From Hsuehochloa calcarea (Eukaryota > Streptophyta > Magnoliopsida > Poales > Poaceae): a DNA stretch of 64,000 nt. Location: contig CM070605.1 in NCBI GenBank assembly GCA_036346395.1, forward strand, positions 124,001 through 188,000. Direction: 5' to 3'. The notes below the pieces were generated by a model. The model was not told the origin of the DNA. It saw only the letters and a program-made list of their open reading frames with translations, and did not search any database. Below, in pieces: positions 45,313 through 57,572 of this stretch (the first letter of the stretch is position 1; the number at the start of each line of letters is the position of its first letter). The position numbers were made by a program, and so were the translations under genes.

Positions 45313-47193
45313 TGTAGGACCGTAAAAGGCGACTAGGGGGTGAATAGGCGCTTTCTCAACTTTCTCGCCTAAATCAAATACACACGAACTTTACTCCTTT
45401 AGCTATGAAAGCTAAGAATATCGATAGCGCCGACGGTGGAAGCCTTGTGTTGGATTTGATAAACCCCTCAACCACGACACAAATGGAGAAAAGAACTCTT
45501 TATTACAGAATCGGATCTTGGCGATGCGGCCAAGCTACACGGCGATCGACCGAAACGATCAATCACGGTCGGACCGGCTACTAAGCGGCGGTCGGGCGTT
45601 GGATATCGATTCGACGGCGGTACTAAGCGGTATGAAAAGTGGGCGGTCGGACGCCGTGCACAACCAGTCGACCGGTTCGATCCGATCTTGAAAATCAAGC
45701 CCAACTCCAAAGCGAAATTTGATCAACTTTTGATTCAACCAATAAAACTTGACCAAATTTGAGCACACCTCCCTAATGATATTAGAGACCTATTTCTAGC
45801 GGCGATCCTTGGATCCACTTCGCAGAATCGATCTCTCAAGGTTTTACAAAAGAAGTGCACAAACCCTAGAAATATGAAAATCTTGATTCAAGACTTGCTT
45901 GTGGGGGTTGATGATCTAGATGACTCTAGGAATATTCCCACACATCAAAGCAAGATAAAATAGGCCAAGAGACCAAGCAAAAACCTTTGAATCAAGGAAG
46001 CATCAAAATCATCCAAAGAGAGAAGAACACAAAGGGGACAATTGATCTTTCAATTAAGCATCACAAGATTGTTTAATCACACTAGATGCTTACAAAGCCT
46101 CTCCACAAAGGAGGACAAGAGCTCACACAAGGAGCACACTCACAATCTCTCCAAACCCTAGCTTCTCCTCTCCTCTCCTCCTAACCCTAGAAAATGAAGA
46201 AGGGGGCTAAATGAATGCTTGGAGGGTTTTACATCTCCCCCTTTCTATTTATACTAGAGGCTAGGGTTTCACTTTGGGACCACTTACACATGGGACCCAC
46301 ACACATAACTATTGAAGCAATAAATGCGCTTCACCACGTGTAGGTTGATCACGGTTCTCATCACGTCGCCAAGCCTCTCTTGTCCGAATCCCATCGGAAC
46401 CTCCCAGAGAGTCGCACCGATATCCGCACCACCTGATCCAACCAGCTGCACCGAACTACCCGTTCGATCCATCTTGCCCATCCTGCACCATGCTTGAGTC
46501 ACACGACCTCACCGGTATCCATGATCGTTACGGACCTCGGCTCTCCAAGCGTAGTCGATCCACTCACCGTTGGCGTCGTTGACACGCAAGCCACCGCACA
46601 AGAATAGAAATAAATCGTTTTCGGGAACAAGTTCTTCACAACTTGACCCACGATAGTTCCACAATGCAATATACAACAATAAAGCATTGAACTCCATACT
46701 TTAAACAAAATCAATACACAACAATGCCAACAAGGCCCAGCTGCAAGTCATCGGCGGTTTGACCGCCCCACTCCACCGGTCCGACCGATTTCAGGCCGGT
46801 CGACCGATTCCAAGCAGCGGTCGGACCGCTGAAAAGACTTAGCCAAATTTCGGCGTGAAAATCCGAAACCTTGGAAACTTCAATGAATAGAACTTTTGAG
46901 TGGGAGCTCCAAAAATGATGTGACCACATCCAGGAGACTCCCCTCACTTGCCTACATAACCTATTTTTGGCTCAGCCCCAAAAACCACTTTTCATTTTGG
47001 CGGTCCGACCAGCAAAGCTTCGCCGGTCGAGGCCGTCCCAGCTGGCGATCGGACCGGCAGCTGGCCGATCGGACCGCCTGTGTCTGGCGACCACTGGAGC
47101 AAACCCGAAAACACGTGATTTTGCAAACCAACAAAGCCATTGCCAATTGACTCATCATCCTGAGATCATGCACATATCCTCACGATATCCACA
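45313..47193 (-). repeat. 5' LTR of element C (1881 bp)
   Basis: TGTAGGACCG...GATATCCACA. Pairs with 25224-27107. TATA (minus) 46245-46253. Palindrome clusters near 45530-45680 and 46745-47090. Confidence 0.92.
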
Positions 47194-47198
47194 CAAGC
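47194..47198. repeat. target site duplication CAAGC, right side of element C
   Basis: Pairs with 25219-25223. The RT codons of A(+) resume immediately. Confidence 0.93.
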
Positions 47199-47964
47199 GC
47201 TTCGAGATGGGTGACTGCAAGCCGATCTCAACTCCCATGACGACTTCGACTACTTTGGATCCAGATGAGGAAGGAGAAGCCGTGGATCAACGCGAATCGC
47301 ATGATATGATCGGCTCCCTCACAGATCAGCGGCCTCAAGACCGGACATTCACTTCGCGGTCTACCTCTGTGTGAGTTTTCAAGCGTCTCCGCGGACTTCA
47401 CATCGCCAAGGCGTCAAGTGCATTTTTAGGTACCTTCACTCTACCCTCCAGTATGGCATTTGGTATTCCTGCTCTTCTTCCTTGTCTATTCGGGGGTTTT
47501 CTGATTCTGATTTTGCGGGCTATCAGCTACATAGGAAGAATACCTCAAGCACTTGTTACTTCTTAGGCACTTCTCTTGTCTCTTGGTTCTCTAGGAAGCA
47601 GTCTTCTGTTGCACAATGCACTACAGAAGCCAAGTATGCAGCTGCTGCTAGTTGCTGTAGTCAGATTTTGTGGATGGTGTCCACTCTTAAGGACTATATG
47701 TTATCTTTTGCTAGTGTTCCTCTTCTCTGTGATAACACTTCTGCCATTAATATTGCTAAGAAACTTGTGCAACACTCTAGGACCAAGCACATAGACATTC
47801 GTTATCACTTCCTTAGAGATCATGTAGAGAAGGGTGATATTGTGCTACATTTTGTGGAGTCCGAGGCTCAGTTGGCTGATATCCTCACCAAGCCTTTAGA
47901 CCCAACTAGGTTTGCCACCTTGAGGAGTGAGTTAGGGGTAATTTATCTCTATGGGTTGGTTTGA
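47194..47964 (+). pseudogene. copia A(+) RT end and RNase H
   Basis: Continues the RT split at 25223: RFEMGDCKPISTPM, DPDEEGEAVDQRE, then a frameshift near 47330-47370. From 47371 there is a clean 197-codon frame: SRKQSSVAQCTTEAKYAAAA, LLCDNTSAINIAKKLVQHSR, TKHIDIRYHFLRDHVEKGDI, QLADILTKPLDPTRFATLRS, ending at TGA 47962-47964. The RNase H residues around DNTSAIN and TEAKYAA are intact. The best preserved RNase H here. The natural stop falls at the first PPT-like tract. Confidence 0.9.
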
Positions 47965-49697
47965 GGGGGAGTTGATTCTTTTCTGAGCTTACCTTGTTCA
48001 TCTGATCTTTCCTTGTTCTTTTCTGAACTTGTTGATCTTTTTAGAATTTTAAGTTTTTCGTGCATCTCATTGTATCATATCGCATTCATATAAAAATCTC
48101 AAAAAGATACATTGTAATATAAGCTTTACTACTTGTCTTTTAAACTGATGAAGCTTTGCTTATTACCCTCTTGAGCTTTAGTATTTTAATTCTTGCTCAA
48201 TACCATGTCTAGTTCTTTGACTTGCTAGAATTATCATGCTGTCACATATGTAGCTAAGTATTTGCTAAATGAGCTAGAACTTTAAGACAACTTGAACTAA
48301 AATTGTAATTTGTGGATCTTTTAGCTAAGTTGCACAATTAGTGATCCTTTTGTGACATTGGTCCTGTCAAAATTGCTTTGTTAGCTCTTGAATCTAGGTT
48401 TGAACATCTCTTGAGGTTCTTGTTCTTTTGTGAATCTCGAAAGCTCTTGTGCAAAATTGAAAAATCATATTTCAAGTTTCTCATGTGATTAAATTGTGCC
48501 AAACTATTCTCATGAGACTGCTTATCAAAGACATGAACTTAGAGATAATTTGAAGATCCAGACGATCTCATGTGGACTGCTTGTCAAAATTGACATGAAC
48601 CTTAAGATTTGTTGCCCTGGTTGAAGCTTAGGAAGAGATTGTGGATGGCTCATAGTCCAGGATCTTCTTCACTAAGATATGTCATTAATCGCCTTGGTTG
48701 AAGCTTAGAAAGAGGTTGTGATGGCTCCTAGTCCAGGATCTTCTTCACTAAGATAGACTATTAATCAACATCAATATTCATTGCAAATGAAAACTATTGT
48801 AAAAATTGGGTGACTGAAGTATCTTGAGCAAAATAATTCAATTTAGGACTTTTTGTCTCTTGGATGGTTATTGTTAGCTTCTTGATCTCACATTGACATT
48901 CCGACATGGCCATTATCACTTTAGGATCTCTGTTGATGAACTTGCTATTTTTGAAGCTTTGCTTAAATTATTACAATTCATCACTTTTACTTGAGCTTTC
49001 TAGCTTAGCTTTGATATATATGTCTTAACATAATCTTGCTAGCACCATGAGGCTTAATATGTATTGAGTAATAGTAGAAATACAAGCTTGTTCTTTTGGG
49101 TAATCTCCTAAACTTCTTGTACTAAAATTTAAAAAATATAAAAAAATAAAGCCACTACATTGCATTTCATGCATGCTCCTTCTTATGCTGCTTCCTTATT
49201 TCTGCATTTATTATCTCTGGATGAGAGGAAGGCGTGATTCCTTGATGATTCCATTGTCAAAGGGGGAGAAGATATAGCAAAAATGTTAAAAGGGGGAGCT
49301 ATTTGGAAAAATGGAAGAAAATAAAATTTTTTGTAAAAATGATGATCATAGTGAGGGGGAGTATGTTTTTTGCATTCTTGTCATCTTATTGCCATTTCTG
49401 AACTTGAATTGTAATTCTTGGAACCTCATAATGATCAAAGGTCAATTTTAACAATTGTTCTTTCATATGGACCTTAAGTGACATTTTTTACTCTTCTTTG
49501 GAAATTGAAGCTTTCTCGCTTTCTTTTGCCTTATCTCGCTTGCCTATACTAATATAAAGCCAACTTGGTCATTTCCATTGCTTTCTCTTGCTCTTAGACC
49601 AAGTTATGCATTTGCACAAAAACGTGAGTGCTTTTACTTTTCAAACTTTAAACTTACATGTTTGAGAAATTGCCAATGTGTTCAGCACGGGGTAGAT
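47965..49697 (+). other. non-coding 3' spacer and PPT of A(+)
   Basis: A 1.7-kb spacer equivalent to 5453-7280 in reverse. GGGGGAG tracts at 47963-47973, 49259-49271, 49288-49299 and 49353-49362; the final PPT (49688-49697, CGGGGTAGAT) is degenerate. A direct repeat of about 65 bp lies at 48625-48765 (AGTCCAGGATCTTCTTCACT twice). The cross-family motif is at 48505-48605 (CTCATGAGACTGCTTATCAA, GACATGAACTT). No envelope-like ORF. Confidence 0.78.
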
Positions 49698-51654
49698 TGT
49701 GGATATCATGGAGACATACTCATGATCTTATGATGATGTTACAATTGGCAATGGCGTTAAAGGTTTGTCGAATCATGCGTTTTCGGCAAAGTTATTGTGC
49801 TGCCAGGTTACTAACGGTCAGACCGGCCAGGCCTCGGACTAAGAAGCTGGTGGTCAGACTGGCCATGGGAGGCGGTCTGACTGGCGATTATAAAAGTTGG
49901 ATTTTGGAGCTATGCCAAAAATGGAGGGTGTAGGCAAGAGAGAGGATTCTCCTACACTTGGTCTTATAATTTTTGGAGCTTTTAGCCAAAAGATCTATTC
50001 GTTTGAAATTTCCAGAGAGTTTTCGGATTTCAAGGGTTGAAAATTGTCTAAGTCCCTTCTAGGCGGTCTGACCGGTCAGAGGGCAGTGAGACCAGCCCTT
50101 AAGTGGCGGTCGGACCAGTTTTCACTTGATCACCGTCATCTTGCCGGCGATGCTTGTTGGTTAGGTCAAGTTTATGAGTTTCAGTGCATATGTGTTGCAT
50201 GATGCATGTTTTGACTAACGTGGATCAAGTTGCGAAGAACTTATTCCCGGAATCGATTTCTTGATCTATTGTTGTGCAGGTGGCTTAGAGGTCAACGACG
50301 AGGATGATCGGGACTAAGCTTGGAGAGCTAAGGTTCAGAACGATCGAGGATGCCGAGTGAAGTCGATGGTTTCAAGCATGGAGCAAAATGGACAAGGATG
50401 ACCGAACGAGAAGTTCGGTGCGACGGGTTCCATCAAGCGGCGCGGGGGTCGGTGCAAGTGCCATGGTGGTTTCGGTGGGAGCCGAATGGGAGAGAATTGC
50501 TGACATGAAGACAGTCGTTGATCAACCTACACGTGCACGAAGCATGGGATTACTTCATGAAGATTGGACTCGGTCTTTGGAGAAGGATCGAGAAGCGGTA
50601 TTTTGGTAATTTCACCAAGATACTGCCTTGATTGTTTTTGGCTAAACTGCGGCGCAAGACAGCACAAGGAGAAGTGGTTTAGGCCAAGAGAAGATGAAGA
50701 CGGTGCTTTGAAATGCGTACGTGAGTGAAACCCGTTTGTGTGTGGGCTTAATGGGTGCCCATTAGGGAATACCTTCTAGAAGCTAGCCTCCACTATAAAT
50801 AAGGGAGGGTGTTGGTTGCTCCTCTCTTGACTCTCTTGTTTTTATTGTTGAAACCCTAGTTTGGGTGCTTAAGGAGAATAAGGGAGAGGTTAGGTTTCTA
50901 GAGGTTGGATTGATTGCGTGCTCAAGTGTTGAGTATTCGTCCACCATGATGGAGTGGCTTTAAACCAATATCTATCTCGAATCAATCTATGCAAGATTCC
51001 TCAAAGTTGAGTCTCTTTATGTTCCTGCTCTCTATTTTGTGATTTTGAGGCTTTCTTTGATCTCGTCTTTTCTTTTGGTTTCTGGCCTAGATCTTGCTTG
51101 CTGTGACATGTGAGAACTCATCTAAGATCATCTTGATCATCTATAATCCACGAACAAGTTTTTAGATCATGTTTTCGTTTTGAAGCAATCTTCACTTAAA
51201 CGGAAAAAGGTCAGAACTTTGGCAAAGATCTTCACGTTCTTTAATTGGAATAGGTTCCTGACATCCTAGAGAAGGTGTGTTTCAAATTTAGTGGAGTTTG
51301 GAGTTATAGATCAAAAGTTAAACCACTTTGTGATTTTGAGTTCGGGCTGATTTTACTGTTCATCGGGCTGGAGGTCAAACTGCCCATCTGAGAGGTCATA
51401 CCGCCCCATGTAAAAGTCGACCCACCAATCTAAGAGGTCAGACCGCCCAACTTATGGCAAATTGAGTTTTTATGGTTTTTGGTTATTTTGCTTCGGGGTT
51501 TTGATTGGATTCAATACAAGTCTTCCGCTATGTTTGTTTATTGATCTTCATAGCTCTCATAGCTATTGCAGTGTAAATCCTGTTGAATTTGATCTTGCTG
51601 AAAAAGCGATCGTGCTCCTATTCACCCCCCTCTAGTCGCTGTTTCGGTCCAACA
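49698..51654 (+). repeat. 3' LTR of A(+) (1957 bp)
   Basis: TGTGGATATC at the start and TTCGGTCCAACA at the end, the reverse complement of the Y LTR termini. TATA (CTATAAATAAG) near 50792-50802. GGTCTGACC / GGTCAGACC palindromes at 49810-49885 and 50060-50115, and again at 51360-51450. The best preserved LTR of this subfamily. No 5' partner in the window. Confidence 0.88.
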
Positions 51655-52571
51655 CAAGCAGAATTGTATTAAGAAGTAGCTTTGTAAAGGCCTTGTGATA
51701 ATCACTTAGTCGCGCACCTTCAAAAGTGTGTGTACAAACATTACAAGTTGATTTATCTCTTATGGGTAAAGCTGTACAATCTCTGCAGAGTTAAAACTAT
51801 TTAAACAACTATATTTGCGGTCATAGACGTGTCTAGGGATTTCACATGAGAGGTAGAGTTTCTTTATAAAATATGTTAGAGTATGAAAGGGAAGTTCACT
51901 TGATGAATATAATATTCGTTTGGTGAATGGGTAATTCAGTTGGTGGTTTGTGTCAGTTGGTGAATGGGGCATTCACTTATTGGTTTGGTTGGGAAGTGGA
52001 TGGGAAGTTCATGGATTGTTTCAAAGTAATTGTTTATTTATTTATTATTATTTTCAATTGTGTATTTCAATCTATTTATTATATGTATCGTCAATACAGC
52101 TTTCTGCAAAACAACCATATAATTAATCCTTTGTTCAAGCCTTTCATGAATGTTAATTGCATACTGTTTCCCTATGGCTTGTTGAGTACTTTATATAGTC
52201 ACGACTTAAAACTTTGCTGCTCAGTTGAAGAATATCAAGCTGCTCAAGAGTTCTACAAACATGAGTTTTGTGAAGGCTTGCGGATTAGGATGTGTTTTCC
52301 ACTCGATTGCCTCCAGGCCTGTTGATTGGTCTTTCCTAGTTTTTCCATTCGGCTGAAAGAGTTTATTTATTTCTTTATCCCCACGTGGCAAGTCAAGTAA
52401 ACATTGACCATAAGGTGCAGTTATTATTACTACATGTTATTTTGAGATCTTTTTAGTTAAATCAATAAATGGATGGTATTTCATCAATCTTTCCTGTCTG
52501 AGCTAGCAACTGATTTGGGACTAGTTCATAATACACAGAGGGTTTCAGATATGTAAATTCGGATCCCGACA
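51655..52571 (+). repeat. 3' part of a D-family gypsy LTR
   Basis: Aligns with the last 0.9 kb of the D LTRs (for example 62115-63010): AGCTTTGTAAAGGC, GTTCACTTGATGAATATAAT, ACCATAAGG, and the end GGATCCCGACA at 52571. Its 5' portion is replaced by the A(+) LTR, so A(+) probably inserted into it. More diverged than the two D LTRs are from each other. The hAT gene begins immediately after. Confidence 0.82.
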
Positions 52572-53966
52572 ACAAGCACACGAGCAGAAGCTTAGAATTG
52601 AAAGATCGATTTATGAAGAGATGAATGCACCAATTGATGTGCCCAACGATAAAGATTTACAAGAACAGATGGCTATTAATGCATCATTGATGGACCTTCT
52701 TTTTTGGGATAGTGTGGAGCATAGTGGTGGGATATATGGCCAGTCGAGGATGCGTCAGTGCGAGTAGTAGCAATGCTGGTACTAGTGGTAGTAGCAGCAG
52801 AATTCATACCTTGTTTCGCAATGCAACGTCTACTGGTAGAGCCTTTTTCAGATATAGCACATAGCAAATCTCCTGTGCAAACTCAGGTGGAAATTATTGA
52901 GCACGAAGACTAAAATAGGACTCGAGCAAGCTTGGGCGAAGTGGTTTCATGCGAACGACATCCCTGGTAGGAAAGCTGACTGCCCATACTTTAAAGGAGC
53001 AATGAAGCTAAATCAGAATCTTGGCAAAGGGGTGCAGATTCCTGAAGGGATAGATATCGATGGACCGTACTTGAAAGGCAACTTTGAGGAAATGGAAGGG
53101 TATGTGGAGAAATTCAAAGAAGATTGGTGTGTATACGTTGTTACGGTCATGTACGACTCATCGACTGGGGATACATCGATGAGCATAATTAACTTCATAG
53201 TTTATTGCAATGAGCGCATGTTCTTCCACAAGTCTGTTAAAGCCACTGGCCATATGCAGAATTCTGAATTCTTGTAAGACTGGATCAAACAGGTGGTTGC
53301 TGATGAGATTGGCCACAAGTTGGTTGTTCAAATAGTCATAGATAATGGATCTAATTTAAAGAAATCTTGTGCTCAGCTTGTCTCAGAGTACCCCCACATT
53401 ATTTGGCAACCATGTGTTGCTCACACTGTCAATCTAATATTGAAGGACATTGGTAATGAGCCAGAGGTTGAGAATGTCATTCTTAATGCCAAGCGAATCT
53501 GAAGGTTCTTCTACAACCATGGCAGGCTGCACAATGAGATAAAGAAGAACATTGGTGGAGAGCTCATTAGAACCAATGCGACAATGTTTGGAAAAATGTT
53601 TATCTTCTTGCAGAGTTTCTGGGATAGGAAAGGTAAATTCAGTAGTGGATGGTGTGCGAGGCTTGGAGGAATAAATAATGCATGGAGTAGTGATTAGACT
53701 ATGAATATCTGATTCTGCTTCACAAGCGATTGCATAGTGGGTGGATGTCAAGTGGGTGCTATATACAGTGCAACCATTCTACCGTGTATTGCACTTTTCC
53801 AATACACATAAAAAGGCTACAATGTCTGGATTTATGCCATTGATGATGGGTGCTTTGCATGAAATGTAACTTCATTTGAGCGGTAGGCCAAGAGAGATGA
53901 ATAAATTCATGAGCCTTGTGAAGACGAGGGTGAAGTACATTTACTACAACACTCTCATGGTTGTAG

Positions 53967-54058
53967 GTAATGAGTAATGACAAAGTAATTGAATTATTAA
54001 CTATTATTATCATGAATTTTATTGTTATTTTCCTTGCTCATGGTGCTGGTGTACTCAG
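53967..54058 (+). other. candidate intron 1 in the hAT transposase (92 nt)
   Basis: Donor TAG|GTAATG, acceptor TGTACTCAG|TC, with an AT-rich, pyrimidine-rich body. Flanking peptides (KYIYYNTLMVV and PEAYYKYDYGKN) join as in related hAT proteins, with no coding signal between. Confidence 0.6.
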
Positions 54059-54178
54059 TCCAGAGGCATACTACAAGTACGACTATGGGAAAAATCTAGT
54101 ATTTGCGAAAGCACTGAAGAAGGCTATCAGTATTTGATAGTCGAGGTGCACAGCTTGCAACATCACAAATGAGCCCAT

Positions 54179-54266
54179 GTAAGTGCTTATACTTGTCTAC
54201 TTGTACAATGAATTGTTTCATATGCCATTGTATGAATGTTTTGTGGTCTTTATCGCAACCGCATAG
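54179..54266 (+). other. candidate intron 2 in the hAT transposase (88 nt)
   Basis: Strong donor CAT|GTAAGT and acceptor CAACCGCATAG|TGG. Coding similarity resumes with WYIYGGYVKVLQKYA. The exact boundary is less certain because the preceding exon is degraded. Confidence 0.5.
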
Positions 54267-54513
54267 TGGTACATATATGGAGGATATGTGAAGGTCTTGC
54301 AAAAGTATGCAATTGTGTCCTCAAGCGGGTGTGAGCACAATTGGAGCATATTTGCATTGGTTAACATAAAAGTGAGAAATAGACTAGGTTATGACAAACT
54401 CCATAAGTTGGTTTATGTCCATTACAACTTGAAGCTACGCCTCCAAATGCAAGAAGCAGATCACCCTGAGAAGGAGTTCGATCCTTGTGGCATTATGAGG
54501 GAATTATGGATTG

Positions 54514-54518
54514 GTTCG
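54514..54518. repeat. target site duplication GTTCG, left side of element D
   Basis: GTTCG before TGTAACATCCC; repeated at 63011-63015 after the second LTR. It lies in the hAT dimerization domain codons. Confidence 0.93.
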
Positions 54519-57500
54519 TGTAACATCCCAAAAATTTGGTCTGTTTTAAAGTTTTAAAAGAAAAATAACCATTTGAATTTTTCTACTAAAGTTAAAGCTG
54601 AATTAGAAATTTCAGAGATCAAAACAATTAAACATGATTAATTCCAACATCAACTATTATTAAAATTATTTTATTTGGATTCTATGGGCTTAGATATATT
54701 TTCTAGAATTTTCTAGAATTTTTCTGAGTGCATTTGCTATTTTCTAATTGCCATTTGGATTTTCAGTATTTTATAAAAATAAAAATATATTAAAATCCCC
54801 TCGAGCGATGAATAGTGAAGCCCATCACATTCGGCCCAACTCCCGCGCCCCGGCCCATCTCCCCGGCCTTTTCAGCTGCGACCGCCCGCTCTCTTCCTTT
54901 GCCGGTGGCCCCGCTTGTCGCCTTCGTCTTCGTCCCGAGCTCTGGAGTCCCGAAGCCGCACGCTGCCGCCGCCGTCTCCGAGTCGATCTCCTCCTCCCTC
55001 CGCTATAAAAAGCCCCGAGACCCTCTGGTTTTCCTCGCCCCGTCCTCCGCTCTCGAAGCCCCAAGGCGCCGTCATCTCCCTCGGCTTCTTCACACAGCAT
55101 TTGCCGAAGCAACCGCCGCCGGCCAAAGCTCTTCGCCGCCGAGCTCCGCCGCCTCCCGACCTCCGCCAGCCGTGCCACCGCCGTCACCGGGTGTGCATTA
55201 ACCCCAGCTTTCCGGTGCTGCCATCGCCTTCGATCGCCGTTGCCTCCACCGCCGTTTTCGGTTTCGTCCGACAACAGCCGCCGCCGCCATTGTTGCCGCC
55301 ACCGGTAAGCCGCCGCCGATTAACCGCTGCCACCACCACCGGTAGCTTCGCAATACTCCCAGCAACGCATTTTTGCTGTCCGCCACCGCGGCCGTTCGCC
55401 GTCGCCACCGCCGGCGAAGCCTTCGGCCGAAGCCCCCCTCTGTTCTCCCCTTGCCAGCCTGGCGTCTGCGTGGAAGCCAGCCAAGCTGCCACCTCCTCTG
55501 ATCTGCTGGCGCGGCAGCCCCGTCAATGCCTGCGTGTCGCTGCCACGTGGCAGACCGAGTTCCCTCCCGAGCCTTCCTTCGGTGGACTTAGTCCACGTTA
55601 CACCGTGTCATTGACCGGTGGGACCCACCTGTCGGTGGAAATTATTATCGGCCGAAATCCTCGCTGACGTCAGCTGACGTCATAAGTCGATTTTCCCATT
55701 GATAAATAAATCAGGAAATTAAATTAAAATCCAAATTAGGGTTTTGATTTATTTTCAATCTTCCAAAGCCCATATCTTTTGCATCCGAACTCCGATTGAG
55801 CCCATTCAAATTTGTAAATTCATCTAAATTCGAGCTCTATTTATTTATGATTTTTATTTAATTTTTGGAGTTGATTTTATCTCTGTTTGATATTTATTTA
55901 TTCTATTTGCTTATTTTGCGAGTAGGCGTTGCTACTTGGGAAGTTTTGAACAAGGGAAGCACACCAAGATCAAGATCAATCCGAGATTTATTCCAAGGCA
56001 AGCCGTAGTCCTTTGATCATATTGATCCTATGATTTCAAAAGTATATTGTTTTATACAGCTGCATGCTATCTTTATATCAATTGTTTTGGGTTTAGTTAT
56101 TACATTGTCATTATACCTCCATTGAACATTTGAATGCCATGAATCCTTGGTCACCCTAGCTTGGATAATTTTAGTTGGACATATTTGTATCACCAACATG
56201 GGTATCGTATTAGTGCTTAGTCAAGCCTAGTCTCGATGGGTTCATCATCACATGTGTCATAATGATTTAATCTTGACTTAATGATATATGGAATTGTGGT
56301 GGTTAGCCACTTTGTTGTTAAAACTTGTGTACCATGACGGGGATGTCATTGGTTTCTTGTAAACAAAATGGTTTTCACTCAGGCGAATGGATGGTGGATT
56401 GAGGGTGTGGATTTAACACGTTGTGGGTTTGTGGAAAGATCGCTGAGTAACTTGTCAAGGACTTAATCTTGTGCGCTATTAGGCGAGCCTTAATCGTACA
56501 ACCACATGTCTGTATGGGCGGGACTGGTGATTAATTAGCAATGTCTTAATTTTGGTTACTGTCTTGGAAGAGTGAGTTCTGAGTGCGTGCTCACTCTGGC
56601 GCAAGAGGGGGCCTGTCAGTCGGATGGAGACATTCGATGTTGAAACCTCGGTAGCGAGGCCGGGTTAAGAAGGAGCTTTGTAAAGGCTTTGTCACGTGCT
56701 CTAGCACGCTTACCCAAGGTAGTGGCGAGTGGTATCGACGGATGCCAAACCAACTAGAGAAGTCGTGTCTTGTGGGTCAAGTTGTACAACCTCTGCGAGT
56801 GTGTAAAACTATTGAATAGCCGTGTCGCGGTTATGGGCGTGCTCGGGAATTTCACACGGAGATAGAGTTTCTTCCAAAAATGAGTCGGAGTGTGAATGGG
56901 AAGTTCACTTGATGAATATAATGTTTGTTCGGTGAATGGGTAATTCACTTGGTGGTTTGTTGATTGGTGAGCGGGAATTCTTTGGTCATTTGTTGGTTGG
57001 TCGGTGAATGGTTAGTTCTTTGGTTGTTTCAAAGAACTTGTTTACTTATTTAGTATTCTTTTCAAGTCTCGCATTTCAATCTATTTACGGTATTTGTTAA
57101 ATCTTTGTTTTACGCAAAAGAACCATCTGACTAACCTTTGGTAAGCCTTGCATGAATACTATTTGCATACATTTCCCTACGACTCTTGAGTGCTTTATGT
57201 ACTCACGGCTCATGCCTTTGTTGATCGGTTGAAGAATATCAAAGTGCACGGAGTTCTTCGAGAATCAAGGCGTTGAAGGTTTTGCGGATTAGGATCGTTC
57301 TCCACTCGATTGCTGTGGGCATGTTGATTAGCCTTTCCAAGTTTCTCGTTCATTGCAAGAGTTTATTTGTTTCTTTAGCCTGCGTGGCAAGTTAAGTAAA
57401 CATTGACCATAAGGTCCAGTTATTATTATTTTGAGATCTTTTAGTTAAATCGAATAAATGGATGGTATTTCATCACTTTGTTTCTGTGTGAGCTAGCTCT

Positions 57501-57557
57501 TGATCCGGGACTAGTTGAGAATACAGAGGGTTCTGAGATGTATTTTGGGTCCCGACG
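54519..57557 (+). repeat. 5' LTR of element D (about 3.04 kb)
   Basis: Begins TGTAACATCCC and ends GGGTCCCGAC. It has an AT-rich first 300 bp, a GC/CpG-rich island (about 54840-55670) with TATA at 55004-55011, then an AT-rich 1.9 kb. Pairs with 59996-63010. The island contains overlapping long open frames rich in Pro/Ser/Arg that are not conserved in the other LTR, so they are not called as genes. Confidence 0.92.
55004..55011 (+). promoter_or_regulatory. TATA box in the D 5' LTR
   Basis: TATAAAAA in a GC-rich context (CCGCTATAAAAAGCCC), with the same box in the 3' LTR at 60479-60486. The surrounding 50 bp are conserved between LTRs. Probable core promoter. Confidence 0.68.
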
Positions 57558-57561
57558 GAGG

Positions 57562-57572
57562 TGGTATCGAGC
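57562..57572 (+). other. primer binding site of element D
   Basis: TGGTATCGAGC, the initiator-Met PBS lacking one A, about five bases after the LTR end. The spacer between LTR and PBS looks slightly disturbed compared with the clean 3' LTR end (CCCGACA). Confidence 0.78.

Larger units (their letters stand above)
25224..47193 (-). mobile_element. Ty1/copia element C (about 11.0 kb, plus nested element B)
   Basis: Minus-strand copia element with both LTRs (25224-27107 and 45313-47193; 1884 and 1881 bp), PBS, PPT, gag, PR, INT, RT and RNase H. It is inserted in A(+) with a 5-bp CAAGC duplication. It is itself interrupted in gag at 33743 by element B. Without B and its duplication it is about 10.98 kb. 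It has the best preserved coding sequence of the window, but four or more nonsense codons and a few frameshifts. Same family as X'; the LTR termini differ slightly (TGCAGGACC versus TGTAGGACC). Confidence 0.93.
52572..54518 (+). pseudogene. hAT superfamily transposase, main part (interrupted by D)
   Basis: Homology starts after the missing BED finger (QEQKLRIERSIYEEMNAPID). The region 52920-53277 has AWAKWFHANDIPGRKADCPY and GYVEKFKEDW, with the first catalytic Asp in MYDSSTGDTSMSIINF (53154; usually CDSWTG, Trp to Ser). 53278-53505 has the second Asp in IVIDNGSN (53341) and IIWQPCVAHTVNLILKDIG. At 54288-54460 is the C-terminal dimerization domain (SSGCEHNWSIFALV, LVYVHYNLKLRLQ). Stops at 53275 and 53500 and several shifts disable it. 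Two intron-like gaps show it derives from a genomic DNA transposon. Cut at 54518 by D; resumes at 63011. Confidence 0.85.

Noticed and set aside
47965..49687. Possible envelope-like gene in copia 3' spacers (some Sireviruses have one)
   Set aside because: No frame over about 100 codons, and no signal peptide or membrane segment, in any of the six spacers examined.
51655..51659. CAAGC after the A(+) LTR, identical to the duplication around element C
   Set aside because: Its left partner should flank the lost A(+) 5' LTR. With no such partner, the match to the C duplication is treated as chance.
54825..55667. Overlapping long ORFs (up to 250 codons) in the GC-rich part of the D 5' LTR
   Set aside because: Low-complexity Pro/Ser/Arg, open in several frames and both strands as expected from GC-rich DNA, and broken in the other LTR at 60290-61110.
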